Source: Bradyrhizobium sp. AUGA SZCCT0176 (lineage in GTDB: Bacteria > Pseudomonadota > Alphaproteobacteria > Rhizobiales > Xanthobacteraceae). Taken from it: a stretch of 64,000 nt of DNA. Positions 1 through 9,250 of the stretch are shown one piece after another; the stretch's first letter is position 1, and every line of letters begins with the position of its first letter. Location of the stretch: the NCBI RefSeq assembly GCF_018130145.1, contig NZ_JAFCMB010000001.1, positions 682,001-746,000 of the forward strand, read 5' to 3'. The notes under the pieces were generated by a model. The model was not told the DNA's origin and ran no database searches. It saw only the letters and a list, made by a program, of their open reading frames with translations. A program made the position numbers and the translations under genes.

Positions 1-270
1 CTGTTCCTCGAGCGAACGCAGTCCGGCGATCACGTTGTTGCTGAACGGGCAGGCGGTGAAGGTTCGGTTCGGCTCGACCAGCGTGACCTGCAGCTTCGGC
101 TCGATCTGTTTCAATGCGCGGGCGCAACTCGCGCCGCCGAAGCCGCCGCCGATCACGACGACGCGCGCTGCGGCCTGCGCGAATGCGGGCAGCGGAAACG
201 CCAGCGCCGTCACGGCGGCAGCACCGGCGCCAACGAATTCCCGGCGGCTCATGCGATGGTTGATGCCCAT
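1..270 (-). CDS. Flavocytochrome c sulfide dehydrogenase-type flavoprotein, N-terminal part
   Basis: Partial gene; only the first 90 codons are inside the window and the rest lies beyond the left edge. The N-terminus has a twin-arginine signal (SRREFVGAG, about residues 8-16), a hydrophobic stretch ending in AFAQA, then a Rossmann FAD motif (VVVIGGGFGGASCARAL, about residues 37-53). Residues near 75-80 (TACPFSN) fit the start of the sulfide:quinone/FccB-type fold. Such proteins are exported by Tat and pass electrons from sulfide or another donor to a small cytochrome c. The gene lies 10 nt after a small cytochrome c gene, which supports an FccAB-like pair. The substrate is inferred from family only. 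Confidence 0.75.
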   Translation of the reverse strand, partial: MGINHRMSRREFVGAGAAAVTALAFPLPAFAQAAARVVVIGGGFGGASCARALKQIEPKLQVTLVEPNRTFTACPFSNNVIAGLRSLEEQ

Positions 271-280
271 GGCGGCCCCC

Positions 281-577
281 TTACTTCTGTGCCGCGAGCC
301 ACGTCGCAATCGCGCGCAGCTCGTCGTCGGAGAAGCCTTTGGCGATGCGGTTCATCACCGTGCCGGGAAGCGAACCGTCGCGGAATCCCGTCATCGCGGT
401 CATGATATCGCCGGCGTCACGGCCGTACAGCCGCGAAACCGGCGAGGCCGGCACAGTTCCAGCGGCATGGCAGCCGGAACAGGCCGCAGCACCAGGCGGA
501 GGGACAGAAGCCGCCAGCACCGGCGAACTCCACGCCACGACCGTTGTAATTCCGATGGCAACGCAAAACGCTTTCAT
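281..577 (-). CDS. Small periplasmic c-type cytochrome (FccA/SoxE-like)
   Basis: A 98-residue protein with a cleavable signal peptide (about residues 1-23, ending VLAAS) and one haem-binding CSGCH motif at about residues 33-37. A methionine such as the one in TVMNRIAKGFSDDEL could be the axial ligand. The C-terminal helix (DDELRAIATWLAAQK) is typical of class I cytochromes c. It sits between the molybdenum hydroxylase gene (59 nt upstream) and the flavoprotein gene (10 nt downstream) on the same strand. It could therefore accept electrons from either partner. The ATG at 577 was chosen because it precedes the signal peptide directly; longer readings run back into the coding region of the gene before it. 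Confidence 0.8.
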   Translation of the reverse strand: MKAFCVAIGITTVVAWSSPVLAASVPPPGAAACSGCHAAGTVPASPVSRLYGRDAGDIMTAMTGFRDGSLPGTVMNRIAKGFSDDELRAIATWLAAQK

Positions 578-636
578 CAGCTGATATCCGAAAAGGTTAG
601 TGGAGCGGCGGCCGGTGAAGGCCGCCGCCCGCGTTG

Positions 637-2829
637 TCAGGCGAAGCTGATGTCCTGATCCTTCAGCGGCACCGAGCGGATGCGTTTTCCCGTTGCCGCG
701 AAATACGCATTGAGCACGGCGGGCGCCGCGACGCAGATCGTCGGTTCGCCGACGCCGCCCCAGAAGCCGCCGCTCGGCACGATGACCGACTCCACCTTCG
801 GCATCTCCGCGATCCGCATCGAATTGTAGGTGTCGAAGTTGGATTGCTCGATGCGGCCGTCCTTGACGGTGCAATTGCCGTAGAACAAAGCCGACAGGCC
901 ATAGACGAACGAGCCTGCAATCTGGCGCTCGATCTGCGCCGGATTGACGACGTGGCCAGGATCGGTGGACGCGACGATACGGTGCACCTTGATCTTGTTG
1001 CCGTCGGTCACCGAGATTTCGGCGGCACCGGCGACGTAGCTGCCGTAGCCCATGTGCTGGCAGATGCCGCGGTACACGCCCTTTGGCGGCGGCTTGTCCC
1101 AGCCTACTTTTTCGGCCACCGCATTGAGCACCGCGAGGTGTTTGGGATGCTTCGCCATCAACTTGCGCCGGAACGCGACCGGGTCTTCGCCGACCGAATG
1201 TGCCAGCTCGTCTATGAAGCACTCAAGATAGATCGCGTTCTGATTGACGTTGACGCCGCGCCAGAAGCCCGGCGGGACGTGGGGGTTGCGCATCGAATGT
1301 TCGACCAGCAGGTTCGGAAAACTATATCCGATCGCCCAATCCCCGGTGGGCGCGAGGCCCTGGAATGCGGCCGTGTCCATGCCGTTGACCAGTGCCGCCG
1401 GGCGCACGGTGAACAGGATGGATTGGCCGGAAATCCGGACATGCAGCGCCGTCAGATTGTTGTCCTTGTCGAAGGCGCCGGTCAGCTTGCATTGGGTGAC
1501 CGGATGATAGGTGCCGTGCTGCATGTCGTCTTCGCGCGACCACAACAGTTTGACCGGCGTGCCCGGCATCTGTTTGGCGATAGAGACGGCCTGCCGGACA
1601 TAGTCGGTCATGCCGCGACGGCCGAAGCCGCCACCGAGGATCAGCTTGTGAACCTCGCATTTGTCGGCGGGCAGGCCGGAGGTTTCCATCACTGCGGCGA
1701 ATGCCGCTTCGCCGTTCTGTGTTCCAGTCCAGACCTCGCACTTGTCGGGTGTGTAAAGCGCGGTGGCGTTGAGCGGCTCCATCGCGGCGTGGTTCTGGTA
1801 GGGATAGTTGTACACCGCCTCGATCTTTTTGGCGGCGCCGGCGATGGCGGCTTTGGCATCGCCGTTCTGGTTGCCGATAAAGGCGGGCTGCGCGTTGTCG
1901 AGGCCTTCGGCCAGCCACTTGGCGATCGATTCGCTGGACACCTTGGCGTTCTCGCCTTCATCCCAGACGATCGGCAGCGCGTCGAGCGCGGTCTTCGCGT
2001 GCCACCAGGTGTCAGCGACGACGGCGACGGTCGAGTCGTTGACCCGCACCACCTTCTTGACGCCCTTCATGCCCATGACCTTGGCTTCGTCATAGCTCTT
2101 CAGCTTGCCGCCAAAGACCGGGCAATCCTTCAGCGCGGCGTTCAGCATTCCCGGCAGCTTGACGTCGATGCCGTACATCATCTTGCCGGTGGTCTTGTCG
2201 GCGGTATCGAGCCGCAACACGCTCTTGCCGGCAATTTTCCAGTCCTTCGGATCCTTCAGCTTGACGTCGGCATCGGCGGGAGGCGACAGCTTGGCTGCGG
2301 CTTCCACAACCTTGCCGTAGGTCGTCTTCTTGCCCGACGGCGTGTGCGTGATGGTGCTGTTGGCGGCGGTGCATTCCGAAACCGGCACCTTCCACTCGTT
2401 GGCCGCGGCCTGGACCAGCATCATGCGCGCGGTGGCGCCGCCCTTGCGGACGTAGTCCTGCGAAGTGCGGATGCCGCGGCTGCCGCCGGTCGAGAAATCG
2501 CCCCAGGCCCGCTTGCGTGCGACACTTTGACCCGGTGTCGGATACTCGGTGGTGACCTTCGACCAGTCGCATTCGAGCTCTTCGGCGACGAGCTGGGCGA
2601 GGCCGGTGAGCGTACCCTGTCCCATCTCCGAACGGGCGATGCGGATCACGACGGTGTCGTCGGGACGGATCACCACCCAGACGTTGACCTCAGGCGATCC
2701 ATCGGCGGCGCGGACCACGGTGGGGCCACCGAAGGGGATGTCGAGACCGACCGCGAGGCCGGCGCCGGCAGCGGCGGTGCCGATGACGAAGGCGCGGCGG
2801 CTGAGTGCAGGCGTGATGTGCTTGTTCAT
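637..2829 (-). CDS. Molybdopterin-binding subunit of an isoquinoline 1-oxidoreductase/aldehyde dehydrogenase-type hydroxylase
   Basis: A 730-residue protein of the xanthine oxidase superfamily, IorB-like branch, in which one polypeptide carries the Mo-cofactor domain and has a Tat signal (SRRAFVIGTAAAG, about residues 10-22). Visible family features include GGGFGRRG near the middle and GGVGEPT near the C-terminus, which holds the catalytic glutamate of the family. Such enzymes hydroxylate N-heterocycles or oxidise aldehydes using water, passing electrons to 2Fe-2S clusters on a partner subunit. The partner gene lies 10 nt upstream, and a cytochrome c gene follows after 59 nt. There is no FAD subunit, as expected for periplasmic members. 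The actual substrate cannot be read from sequence. Confidence 0.88.
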   Translation of the reverse strand: MNKHITPALSRRAFVIGTAAAGAGLAVGLDIPFGGPTVVRAADGSPEVNVWVVIRPDDTVVIRIARSEMGQGTLTGLAQLVAEELECDWSKVTTEYPTPGQSVARKRAWGDFSTGGSRGIRTSQDYVRKGGATARMMLVQAAANEWKVPVSECTAANSTITHTPSGKKTTYGKVVEAAAKLSPPADADVKLKDPKDWKIAGKSVLRLDTADKTTGKMMYGIDVKLPGMLNAALKDCPVFGGKLKSYDEAKVMGMKGVKKVVRVNDSTVAVVADTWWHAKTALDALPIVWDEGENAKVSSESIAKWLAEGLDNAQPAFIGNQNGDAKAAIAGAAKKIEAVYNYPYQNHAAMEPLNATALYTPDKCEVWTGTQNGEAAFAAVMETSGLPADKCEVHKLILGGGFGRRGMTDYVRQAVSIAKQMPGTPVKLLWSREDDMQHGTYHPVTQCKLTGAFDKDNNLTALHVRISGQSILFTVRPAALVNGMDTAAFQGLAPTGDWAIGYSFPNLLVEHSMRNPHVPPGFWRGVNVNQNAIYLECFIDELAHSVGEDPVAFRRKLMAKHPKHLAVLNAVAEKVGWDKPPPKGVYRGICQHMGYGSYVAGAAEISVTDGNKIKVHRIVASTDPGHVVNPAQIERQIAGSFVYGLSALFYGNCTVKDGRIEQSNFDTYNSMRIAEMPKVESVIVPSGGFWGGVGEPTICVAAPAVLNAYFAATGKRIRSVPLKDQDISFA

Positions 2830-2839
2830 GACATCCCCC

Positions 2840-3292
2840 TCAAGCGTTCGCGGCGGCGTGGATTGCCTCGCGCACCTGTTGGAAGGTGCCGCAGCGGCAA
2901 ATATTGGTGATGGTTTCGTCGATGTCCTTGTCGGTCGGCTTCGGCTTGTCCTTGAGCAACGCCGCCACCGCCATGATCATGCCGGTTTGGCAATAGCCGC
3001 ATTGCGGCACGTCGTTCTTGATCCAGGCCTGCTGCACCTTGTGCAGTGCGCCATCGCTGGCGGCCAGACCTTCGATCGTGGTGATCTGCTTGCCGACGGC
3101 TTCGCTGACCGAGATGCCGCAGGAGCGCATTGCGACGCCGTCAATATGGATCGTGCAGGCCCCGCATTGTGCAATGCCGCAGCCGTATTTGGTGCCGGTC
3201 AGTCCGACATTCTCCCGGATCGCCCATAGCAGCGGGGTGTCGTCCTCGACGTCCACATTGATTGATTTGCCGTTGATAGTGAGGTTTGCCAT
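2840..3292 (-). CDS. 2Fe-2S subunit of the molybdenum hydroxylase (IorA-like)
   Basis: A 150-residue protein with the two iron-sulfur domains of the xanthine oxidase small subunit. The N-terminal plant-ferredoxin-type cluster uses Cys38, Cys43, Cys46 and Cys58 ([10 protein letters not shown]). The C-terminal helical cluster uses Cys98, Cys101, Cys132 and Cys134 (CGYC and ICRCG). It relays electrons from the Mo site of the next protein to an outside acceptor, probably the cytochrome c encoded downstream. There is no signal peptide, so it would be carried out with the Tat-exported large subunit. It is the first gene of the leftward operon; the 207 nt upstream must hold the promoter, but I see no clear motif there. 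Confidence 0.9.
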   Translation of the reverse strand: MANLTINGKSINVDVEDDTPLLWAIRENVGLTGTKYGCGIAQCGACTIHIDGVAMRSCGISVSEAVGKQITTIEGLAASDGALHKVQQAWIKNDVPQCGYCQTGMIMAVAALLKDKPKPTDKDIDETITNICRCGTFQQVREAIHAAANA

Positions 3293-3499
3293 CGCGTTTC
3301 CCCTGTTAGCTCAATTCATCAATTGAACCCGGCGGGGACACTGGACCGCAATCTGGAATAGTTCAAATCAAGAAAATGCGTTTGCAGCGCGGAAGAAAAT
3401 TGACGGGCCGGGGTTTCGTGGGGGCAGGGGCGCCACATGGCCGTCATGTTCGCCATGCTCGGCTAGGGTTTGCCTGCCTGGTAGGCACATTCCCTCCAA

Positions 3500-4894
3500 T
3501 CAATCTTGCGGCGCGCTCACCGCCAGGCGCAGGAAACTCATCACGCATCCGAGCGCGGCAAATCCGGCGCCGAGTGCCAAAGCAAGCGTCGCGCCATCGT
3601 GGCCGCCGAGCGCAAAGCACAGTGCGGCGAACGCCGCGCCGAGCGTTTGCCCGGTCAGCCGTGCGGTCGCGACGATGCTGCTGGCGCTGCCGCTGCGATG
3701 CGACGGCGCGCTCGACATCAGCGCGCGCAAATTGGGAGTTTGAAAAAAGCCGAAGCCGATCCCGCACACCACCATGCGCCAGACGATGTTGGCTACGCCT
3801 GGGTCTGCCGGCAGCGTCGCCAGCAGCACCATTCCCGCGCATAGCAAGGCGAGGCCGATGCCGCCGAGAATGCCGACGGGATAGCGGTCGGACAGCCGGC
3901 CGCCGATCGGCGCCATGATCGCGACCACCAGCGGCCACGGCGTCATGAAGAAACCGGTCTCGACCTGGGTGCGCATCAGCACGTCTTCGAAATAGAACGG
4001 CAGCGAGACGAAAGCGATGCCCTGAACCGCAAAGGTGCACACCGACGTCGCCGCCGATAGCGCAAACATCGGCCGCCGGAACAGATCGATCGGCAGCATC
4101 GGCGCCGGATGATCCGCTTGCCGCCGCATCATGATCCAGCCGAGGATGATGGCGCCGACCAGTTCGGCCACGACCAGCGCCGGTGGTGCGCTGTGTGCCG
4201 CACTTCCGATCCCGATGATGAACAGGCCGAGGCAGCCTGTGGTCAGCGCCGCGCTCGCAAAATCGAATGCGTGCGTCGCGCGTGGCGTCGGCGGCAGCGT
4301 CTTTAGTCCGATCCACACCGCGATCAGGCCGAACGGAACGTTGATCGCGAACAGCCACGGCCAGGGACCCAGTGCCAGGATGCCGGATGCGATCGTCGGT
4401 CCAAGCGTGAAGGCGGTGCCGACCACCAGCGCGTTGTGGCCAAAACCGCGGCCCAGCATATGGGTTGGGTAGACGTAGCGGACCAGCGCCGCATTCACGG
4501 CCATGATGCCGCTGGCGCCGAGCCCCTGCAGCGCCCGCGCTGCCACCAGACTGGGCAGCGACCACGCTAACGCGCAGCCGATCGAGGCAATTGTGAACAG
4601 CAACAGGCCGCCGATGTAGATGCGCTGATGGCCGACGATTTCGCCGAGCGCACCGAGCGGCAGCAGCGTCGCCACCAGTGCGATCTGATAGACGTTGACG
4701 ACCCAGACCACATCGGCCGGGCTGACATGGAGGTCGGCGGCGATGGCGGGCAGCGCGATGTTGGCAATCGCCGTATCGAGCGAGGCCAGCGCCAGCGCGG
4801 TAAAGATCGCCGCGACCGCCCAGCGCCGGAGTTCCGGCGGCAAGCCGTCGATACCGGGCGTGGCAGGCGGCTTGGCGGTCGCAACTTCTGACAT
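3500..4894 (-). CDS. MFS drug/metabolite exporter, DHA2-like
   Basis: A 464-residue membrane protein from the ATG at 4894, which has GGAGAG about 10 nt upstream; the frame stays open further but adds only low-complexity sequence. It has the major facilitator layout: TM1 with LASLDTAIANIALPAIAADL (about residues 30-49, the motif D1-like start of 14-TM exporters), a motif A-like loop, and ARALQGLGASGIMAVNAALV (motif C region). At least twelve hydrophobic helices are visible. Homologues expel drugs, dyes or metabolites using proton motive force. It is transcribed divergently from the ABC operon that starts at about 5131 and has no regulator beside it. The substrate is unknown. Confidence 0.85.
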   Translation of the reverse strand: MSEVATAKPPATPGIDGLPPELRRWAVAAIFTALALASLDTAIANIALPAIAADLHVSPADVVWVVNVYQIALVATLLPLGALGEIVGHQRIYIGGLLLFTIASIGCALAWSLPSLVAARALQGLGASGIMAVNAALVRYVYPTHMLGRGFGHNALVVGTAFTLGPTIASGILALGPWPWLFAINVPFGLIAVWIGLKTLPPTPRATHAFDFASAALTTGCLGLFIIGIGSAAHSAPPALVVAELVGAIILGWIMMRRQADHPAPMLPIDLFRRPMFALSAATSVCTFAVQGIAFVSLPFYFEDVLMRTQVETGFFMTPWPLVVAIMAPIGGRLSDRYPVGILGGIGLALLCAGMVLLATLPADPGVANIVWRMVVCGIGFGFFQTPNLRALMSSAPSHRSGSASSIVATARLTGQTLGAAFAALCFALGGHDGATLALALGAGFAALGCVMSFLRLAVSAPQD

Positions 4895-5130
4895 CGAGAT
4901 CGGGCTCTCCACGGCCGGCGCGGGTAACGCCCTTCCAGGGGCGTGTACTACGGACGCGAGATGTTCCACAGGCACGCCGTTGCATGATGCGTATGCGAAG
5001 GCGGGCTTCCGCGGCATTTTGAGCCGCAGACTTTCTGCTACTTCCCGCCCGCCGCCTGATCGACTAGGCTCGCAGCGCATTGCGGGCGCAAGATCCGAAA
5101 ACGGACGGTCGCAGGCCAAGGGGAAGCGCT

Positions 5131-6900
5131 TTGGACGGACAGGCGAACCGGCGCAGCGAGGTCATGCGTAGCGCCAGTGAGGGGATGCGTCGGCGCGTGT
5201 GGGCTAACCTGTGGGTTGTGCTCCTGCTGGTTATTCTCGGCTTTCTCGTCATCTATCCGATCCTGATGCTGCTGCTGGGGGCGCTCACCGACACCAACCC
5301 GGTGGTCGAGGGCATCAGCCTCCGCCATCTTTCGATCGCGAATTTTCTCGTGGTGCTGGCGAATCCCAATGTCGGCGAGGCGCTGGTCAACACGTTGATC
5401 GCCTGCGGCGGCGGCACCGCGATCGCGGTCGTGATCGGATTGCTGTTCTCCTGGATCGTGGTTCGCACCAACACGCCGTTCAAGGGCTTTATCGCCGCCG
5501 CCAGCATCCTGCCATTGTTTGCGCCGCCGCTGGTCGCAGGCGTGGCATGGGCGATCCTCGGCTCGCCCAAGACCGGCCTGATCAACACCATGTTCAAATG
5601 GATCGGGCTCGACTGGCGCGTCGATTTCTATTCGCTGTGGGGCCTGGTGTTCGTGTTCGGCATCTATTACGCGCCCTACGTCTACATGTTCACTTCCTCG
5701 GCGCTGCGCAACATGGACCCGAGCCTGGAAGAGGCCGCCGAAATCTCCGGCGCCAGCGCGTTCGCGACATTGTTCTCGGTGACGTTCCCGCTGATCATGC
5801 CGGCGATCATCTCGGGCATGCTGCTGTCGTTCATCGTGATGCTCGGCATCTACGGCATTCCGGCGGTGCTGGGGTCGTCGACCAATCTGGCGCTATTGAC
5901 GACTTATATCTTCAAGCTCACCAATTGGTCGCCGCCGCTCTACAACACGGCTGCCGCGGTTGCGATCATCCTGATGGTGGTGACCGGCGCGCTGGTGTTC
6001 CTGCAGAACAGGGTGCTCAGCGGCCGCAGCTACACGACGGTGGCCGGCAAGGCGTTCCGCCCGCGCAGCCTCGATCTCGGACGCTGGCGCTGGTTCACGT
6101 TCGCCATCGGTATCGTCTATCTCCTGATCGTGGTGGTGCTGCCACTGCTCGCGTTGATCGTGGCGGCGTTCCGCAAGTTCATGTTCATCCGCGACGTCGC
6201 TAGCCTGTTCGACATGCGCCAATACTCGATGGTGCATTTCAACAGTATCTTCGACAATCCGCTGACGCTGCGGTCGATCTACAATGCGGTCGAGGTCGGC
6301 GTGATCACGGCGGTTGTCGGCGGCGCGCTGGCGTTTGCGATCGGCTACACAATTCACCGCACGCAGGTCACTGGGCGGCGCTGGATCGACCTGATCTCGA
6401 CCGTGCCGGTCGCAATTCCCGGCCTCGTGGTCGGTGTCGCTTATTTATGGGCCTGGATCGGGATTCCCGGCGGGCTCTACGGCACGATCTGGATCCTGGC
6501 GCTGGCGTTCATCGCGCGCTTCATGCCCGACACCGTCAAGGCGTTGTCGACCTCGTTCATGCAGATCCATCGCGAGCTGGAAGAAGCCGCCTGGGTCTGC
6601 GGCAAGGGGATGTTCGCCACGATCCGGACCATCGTGCTGCCGCTGGCGCGGCCGGGCGTGATCGCATCGATGACGCTGTTGTTCGTGCTGGCGATCCGCG
6701 AACTCGGCTCGTCGCTGTTTCTCTACACCAGCAACACCATGGTGATGTCGGTGCTGCTGCTCGACTATTACGAAGGCGGAAATCTCGGCAAGACCGCCGC
6801 ATTCAGCCTGGTGCAGACGGTTCTGCTCGGCGTTCTCATCGGCGGCGCCAACTGGCTGTCACGAGAGGCGACGCAGAGCGGCGTCGCCCGCACCGGATAA
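5131..6900 (+). CDS. Two-domain ABC transporter permease, ferric-iron (FbpB) type
   Basis: A protein of about 589 residues with two homologous permease halves, each with about six helices and an EAA loop (EEAAEISGASAFATLFSVTFP in part in the first half; EEAAWVCGKGMFATI in the second). Fused permeases of this layout belong to the FbpB/AfuB/SfuB family that moves Fe(III) or related small anions. I prefer the TTG at 5131 because AAGGGG lies 7 nt before it. The in-frame ATG at 5164 has GAGG only 2 nt away, and an earlier TTG at 5080 is also possible. It is followed by its binding protein (20 nt gap) and ATPase genes. Confidence 0.82.
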   Translation: MDGQANRRSEVMRSASEGMRRRVWANLWVVLLLVILGFLVIYPILMLLLGALTDTNPVVEGISLRHLSIANFLVVLANPNVGEALVNTLIACGGGTAIAVVIGLLFSWIVVRTNTPFKGFIAAASILPLFAPPLVAGVAWAILGSPKTGLINTMFKWIGLDWRVDFYSLWGLVFVFGIYYAPYVYMFTSSALRNMDPSLEEAAEISGASAFATLFSVTFPLIMPAIISGMLLSFIVMLGIYGIPAVLGSSTNLALLTTYIFKLTNWSPPLYNTAAAVAIILMVVTGALVFLQNRVLSGRSYTTVAGKAFRPRSLDLGRWRWFTFAIGIVYLLIVVVLPLLALIVAAFRKFMFIRDVASLFDMRQYSMVHFNSIFDNPLTLRSIYNAVEVGVITAVVGGALAFAIGYTIHRTQVTGRRWIDLISTVPVAIPGLVVGVAYLWAWIGIPGGLYGTIWILALAFIARFMPDTVKALSTSFMQIHRELEEAAWVCGKGMFATIRTIVLPLARPGVIASMTLLFVLAIRELGSSLFLYTSNTMVMSVLLLDYYEGGNLGKTAAFSLVQTVLLGVLIGGANWLSREATQSGVARTG

Positions 6901-6920
6901 AAACTTTAGGGAGGATTGCT

Positions 6921-7952
6921 ATGAACAGACGGATCTTCACCAAAATGGCGCTGGCTGGCGTCGCCGGTCTCGGCATCCTGTGGGGCGCACCATCGCAGGC
7001 GCAGGAGTTCGGCTCGCCCGAACTGATCGCTGCGGCGAAGAAGGAGGGGAAACTGGTGTTCTACACGGCGAATTTCGCCGAGGTCGAGCAGCAAGTGATC
7101 AAGGAGTTTCAGAAACGTTTTCCCGAGATCAAGGTCGAGATGGTGCGCGCGCCGGGCGGCCAGCTCATCACCCGCGTCAAGACCGAGGCCGCGGCAGGCA
7201 AGCTGATCGCCGACGTGGTCGATCATTCCGATCGCGCGCTGATGCAGCCCCTGGCCGACCTGTTCCAGGACTACGCGCCGCCGAACGCCGCGGATTACAA
7301 CCCCGATTCCCTGATTTCTCCCAAACTATGGCCGCGCGTCACGCTTGTCTGGTCGATCGCCTACAACACTGAACTCGTCAAGAACCCGCCGAAGTCGTGG
7401 ATGGATCTGACCAAGGCGGAATACGCCAAGCAGACCGGGCAGGTGTTCGCCCGGTCCGGCGGCACCACCTGGACCCGCGTGATGTTCGAGCGCCAGGTGC
7501 TGGGTGAGGATTATTGGGCCAAGCAGGCGTCGACCCGTCCGATCCTCTATCCGTCGGGCGCGCCGATGTCGGACTCGCTGGTGCGCGGCGAAGTCGCGAT
7601 GGGTCCGCTGCTCTACAATGCGATCTATCCGAAACAGAAGGACGGCGCGCCGATCAAGATTTTCTTCCCGCCCGAAGGTGCGCCGGTCAATCCCTATGCC
7701 ACGGGAATTCCCAAGACCGCCGCCAATCCCAATGCCGCAAAGCTGTTCCTGAACTGGTGCCTGTCGAAGGAGGGGCAAACCTTCATGATCAAGGAGCTCG
7801 GCAATTTGACCTCGCTCAAGGTGGCGCCGGTCTACCCCGAGGGTTTCGATCCCAAGGTGGTCAAGGTCTGGTTCCCCAAGTTCGACGAATACGTCAAGCT
7901 GCACGAGCCATGGGTGGCGGAATGGGACAAGACCTACGGTCACCGGCAGTGA
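6921..7952 (+). CDS. ABC transporter substrate-binding protein, family 1 (ferric-iron type)
   Basis: A 343-residue periplasmic protein with a signal peptide that begins MNRRIFTK and ends SQAQE (about residues 1-28); the twin arginines leave Tat export possible. The body matches the Fe(III)/spermidine-type binding-protein fold, with VFYTANFAEVEQQVIKEF at the start and WSIAYNTEL, YNAIYPK and GIPKTAANPNAAKLFLNW further on. Tyrosines in these segments could coordinate iron, but related proteins bind phosphonates or polyamines, so the ligand is not settled. AGGGAGG lies 6 nt before the ATG. It belongs to the operon with the permease before it and the ATPase 28 nt after it. Confidence 0.85.
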   Translation: MNRRIFTKMALAGVAGLGILWGAPSQAQEFGSPELIAAAKKEGKLVFYTANFAEVEQQVIKEFQKRFPEIKVEMVRAPGGQLITRVKTEAAAGKLIADVVDHSDRALMQPLADLFQDYAPPNAADYNPDSLISPKLWPRVTLVWSIAYNTELVKNPPKSWMDLTKAEYAKQTGQVFARSGGTTWTRVMFERQVLGEDYWAKQASTRPILYPSGAPMSDSLVRGEVAMGPLLYNAIYPKQKDGAPIKIFFPPEGAPVNPYATGIPKTAANPNAAKLFLNWCLSKEGQTFMIKELGNLTSLKVAPVYPEGFDPKVVKVWFPKFDEYVKLHEPWVAEWDKTYGHRQ

Positions 7953-7980
7953 GCGATCTACGCATGTCGCAGGCTTCTCC

Positions 7981-9084
7981 ATGACGGCGACTCTCGAGGT
8001 AAGGGACCTGCGTAAGCAGTTTGCGGTCGGCCGCCCGGCGATCGACGGCGTCAGCTTCGCCGTGCCGGCCGGCGAGATCGTGGTGCTGCTCGGTCCATCG
8101 GGTTGCGGCAAGACCACGACATTGCGGTGCGTGGCGGGGCTGGAGCACCCAACCGACGGCGAGATCAGCATCGCTGGCCGGATCGTGTCGGCGCCCGCGA
8201 GCGGCATTCTCGTGCCGCCGCGCCTGCGCGAACTCGGCATGGTGTTTCAGTCCTATGCGGTGTGGCCGCATATGACGGTGCGGCAGAACGTGGTCTATCC
8301 GCTCAAGCATCGCAAGATTTCGCGCGCCGACGCCCGCCGCAAGGTCGATGAAGCGCTCGAATTGGTCGGCCTGTCGGAATATGCCGAGCGCCCGGTGGTG
8401 GCACTGTCCGGCGGCCAGATGCAGCGCGTCGCCTTGGCGCGCAGCATCGTCTACCGGCCGCAATTGCTGCTGCTCGACGAGCCGTTGTCGAATCTCGACG
8501 CCAAGCTGCGGCTACGTTTGCGCGACGATCTGCGCGTCATCCTGAAGCAGACCGGCATGACGGCGCTCTATGTCACCCACGACCAGGCCGAAGCCGTGGT
8601 GCTCGGCGACCGCATCGGCGTGATGCGCGACGGCAAATTGCTGCAGATGGATACCCCTGACGCGATCTATAACCGGCCGGCGGATCTGTTCGTCGCCAAT
8701 TTCACCGGCGCCACCAACGAACTTCCGGGCACGCTGGTGTCGCGCAACGGCGAATTTGGCACGGTCGATTTCGGCGACGGACGCCGCGGCGAGGTGGCGT
8801 TGCTGCATTCGCTGGGACCGGATGAGAAGGTGCGTATCGCGCTGCGGCCGGAGAACATCACCATCGGCCAGCACAACGGCGCCAATACTTTCCCCGCCCG
8901 CGTGCTCGATCGCCGCTACCAGGGCACGCAAACCGCCTATGGCATCGAATTGTTCGGTCGCCGGCTGGAGGTGGTCGAACTCGGCACCGCCGCCCGGCAT
9001 CAGGTCGGCACCGAGACCCCGGTGTCGCTGCCGCGCGAAAGCTGCTGGGCCTATCGTGACACCGGGCCGGTGTCGTATGAATAG
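7981..9084 (+). CDS. ABC transporter ATPase with TOBE domain (ferric-iron/spermidine type)
   Basis: A 367-residue ATPase. Walker A is GPSGCGKT (residues 38-45), the Q-loop is MVFQSYAVWPHMTV, the signature is LSGGQMQRVALARS, Walker B is LLLLDEPLSNLDA, and the H-loop is YVTHDQAEAVVLGD. After about residue 240 comes a C-terminal TOBE regulatory domain (RIALRPENITIG) as in FbpC/PotA/MalK proteins. It energises the permease encoded at the start of the same operon. It is the last gene of the operon; a palindromic repeat follows after 54 nt. Confidence 0.9.
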   Translation: MTATLEVRDLRKQFAVGRPAIDGVSFAVPAGEIVVLLGPSGCGKTTTLRCVAGLEHPTDGEISIAGRIVSAPASGILVPPRLRELGMVFQSYAVWPHMTVRQNVVYPLKHRKISRADARRKVDEALELVGLSEYAERPVVALSGGQMQRVALARSIVYRPQLLLLDEPLSNLDAKLRLRLRDDLRVILKQTGMTALYVTHDQAEAVVLGDRIGVMRDGKLLQMDTPDAIYNRPADLFVANFTGATNELPGTLVSRNGEFGTVDFGDGRRGEVALLHSLGPDEKVRIALRPENITIGQHNGANTFPARVLDRRYQGTQTAYGIELFGRRLEVVELGTAARHQVGTETPVSLPRESCWAYRDTGPVSYE

Positions 9085-9138
9085 GGATCGCCAAGCAACC
9101 GTAAAGTGCCAGCAAGGTCAGCCGGTGAGCTATCCACC

Positions 9139-9243
9139 GTCATTGCGAGCGAAGCAATCCATAGTGCGGCATGCTGAGAGGTGGATTGCTTCGTCGCTTC
9201 GCTCCCTTGCGCAAACGCTCCGCGTTTGTCGCAGGCAATGACG
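9139..9243. repeat. Intergenic palindromic repeat, family A copy 1
   Basis: It starts GTCATTGCGAGCGAAGCAAT and ends with the inverted counterpart GGCAATGACGG. An inner pair CAATCCAT / GGATTGCTTCG is also inverted. The same terminal sequences occur at 15701, 31536 and 49759. It lies between two convergent operon ends, where it could act as a bidirectional transcription end or mRNA stabiliser. Confidence 0.8.
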
Positions 9244-9250
9244 GCTAAAT

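Noticed and set aside
634..2910. A 758-codon open frame on the plus strand
   Set aside because: It runs antisense to the clear molybdenum hydroxylase gene, has no recognisable domain and is rich in His/Arg/Asp as expected from the complement of GC-rich codons.
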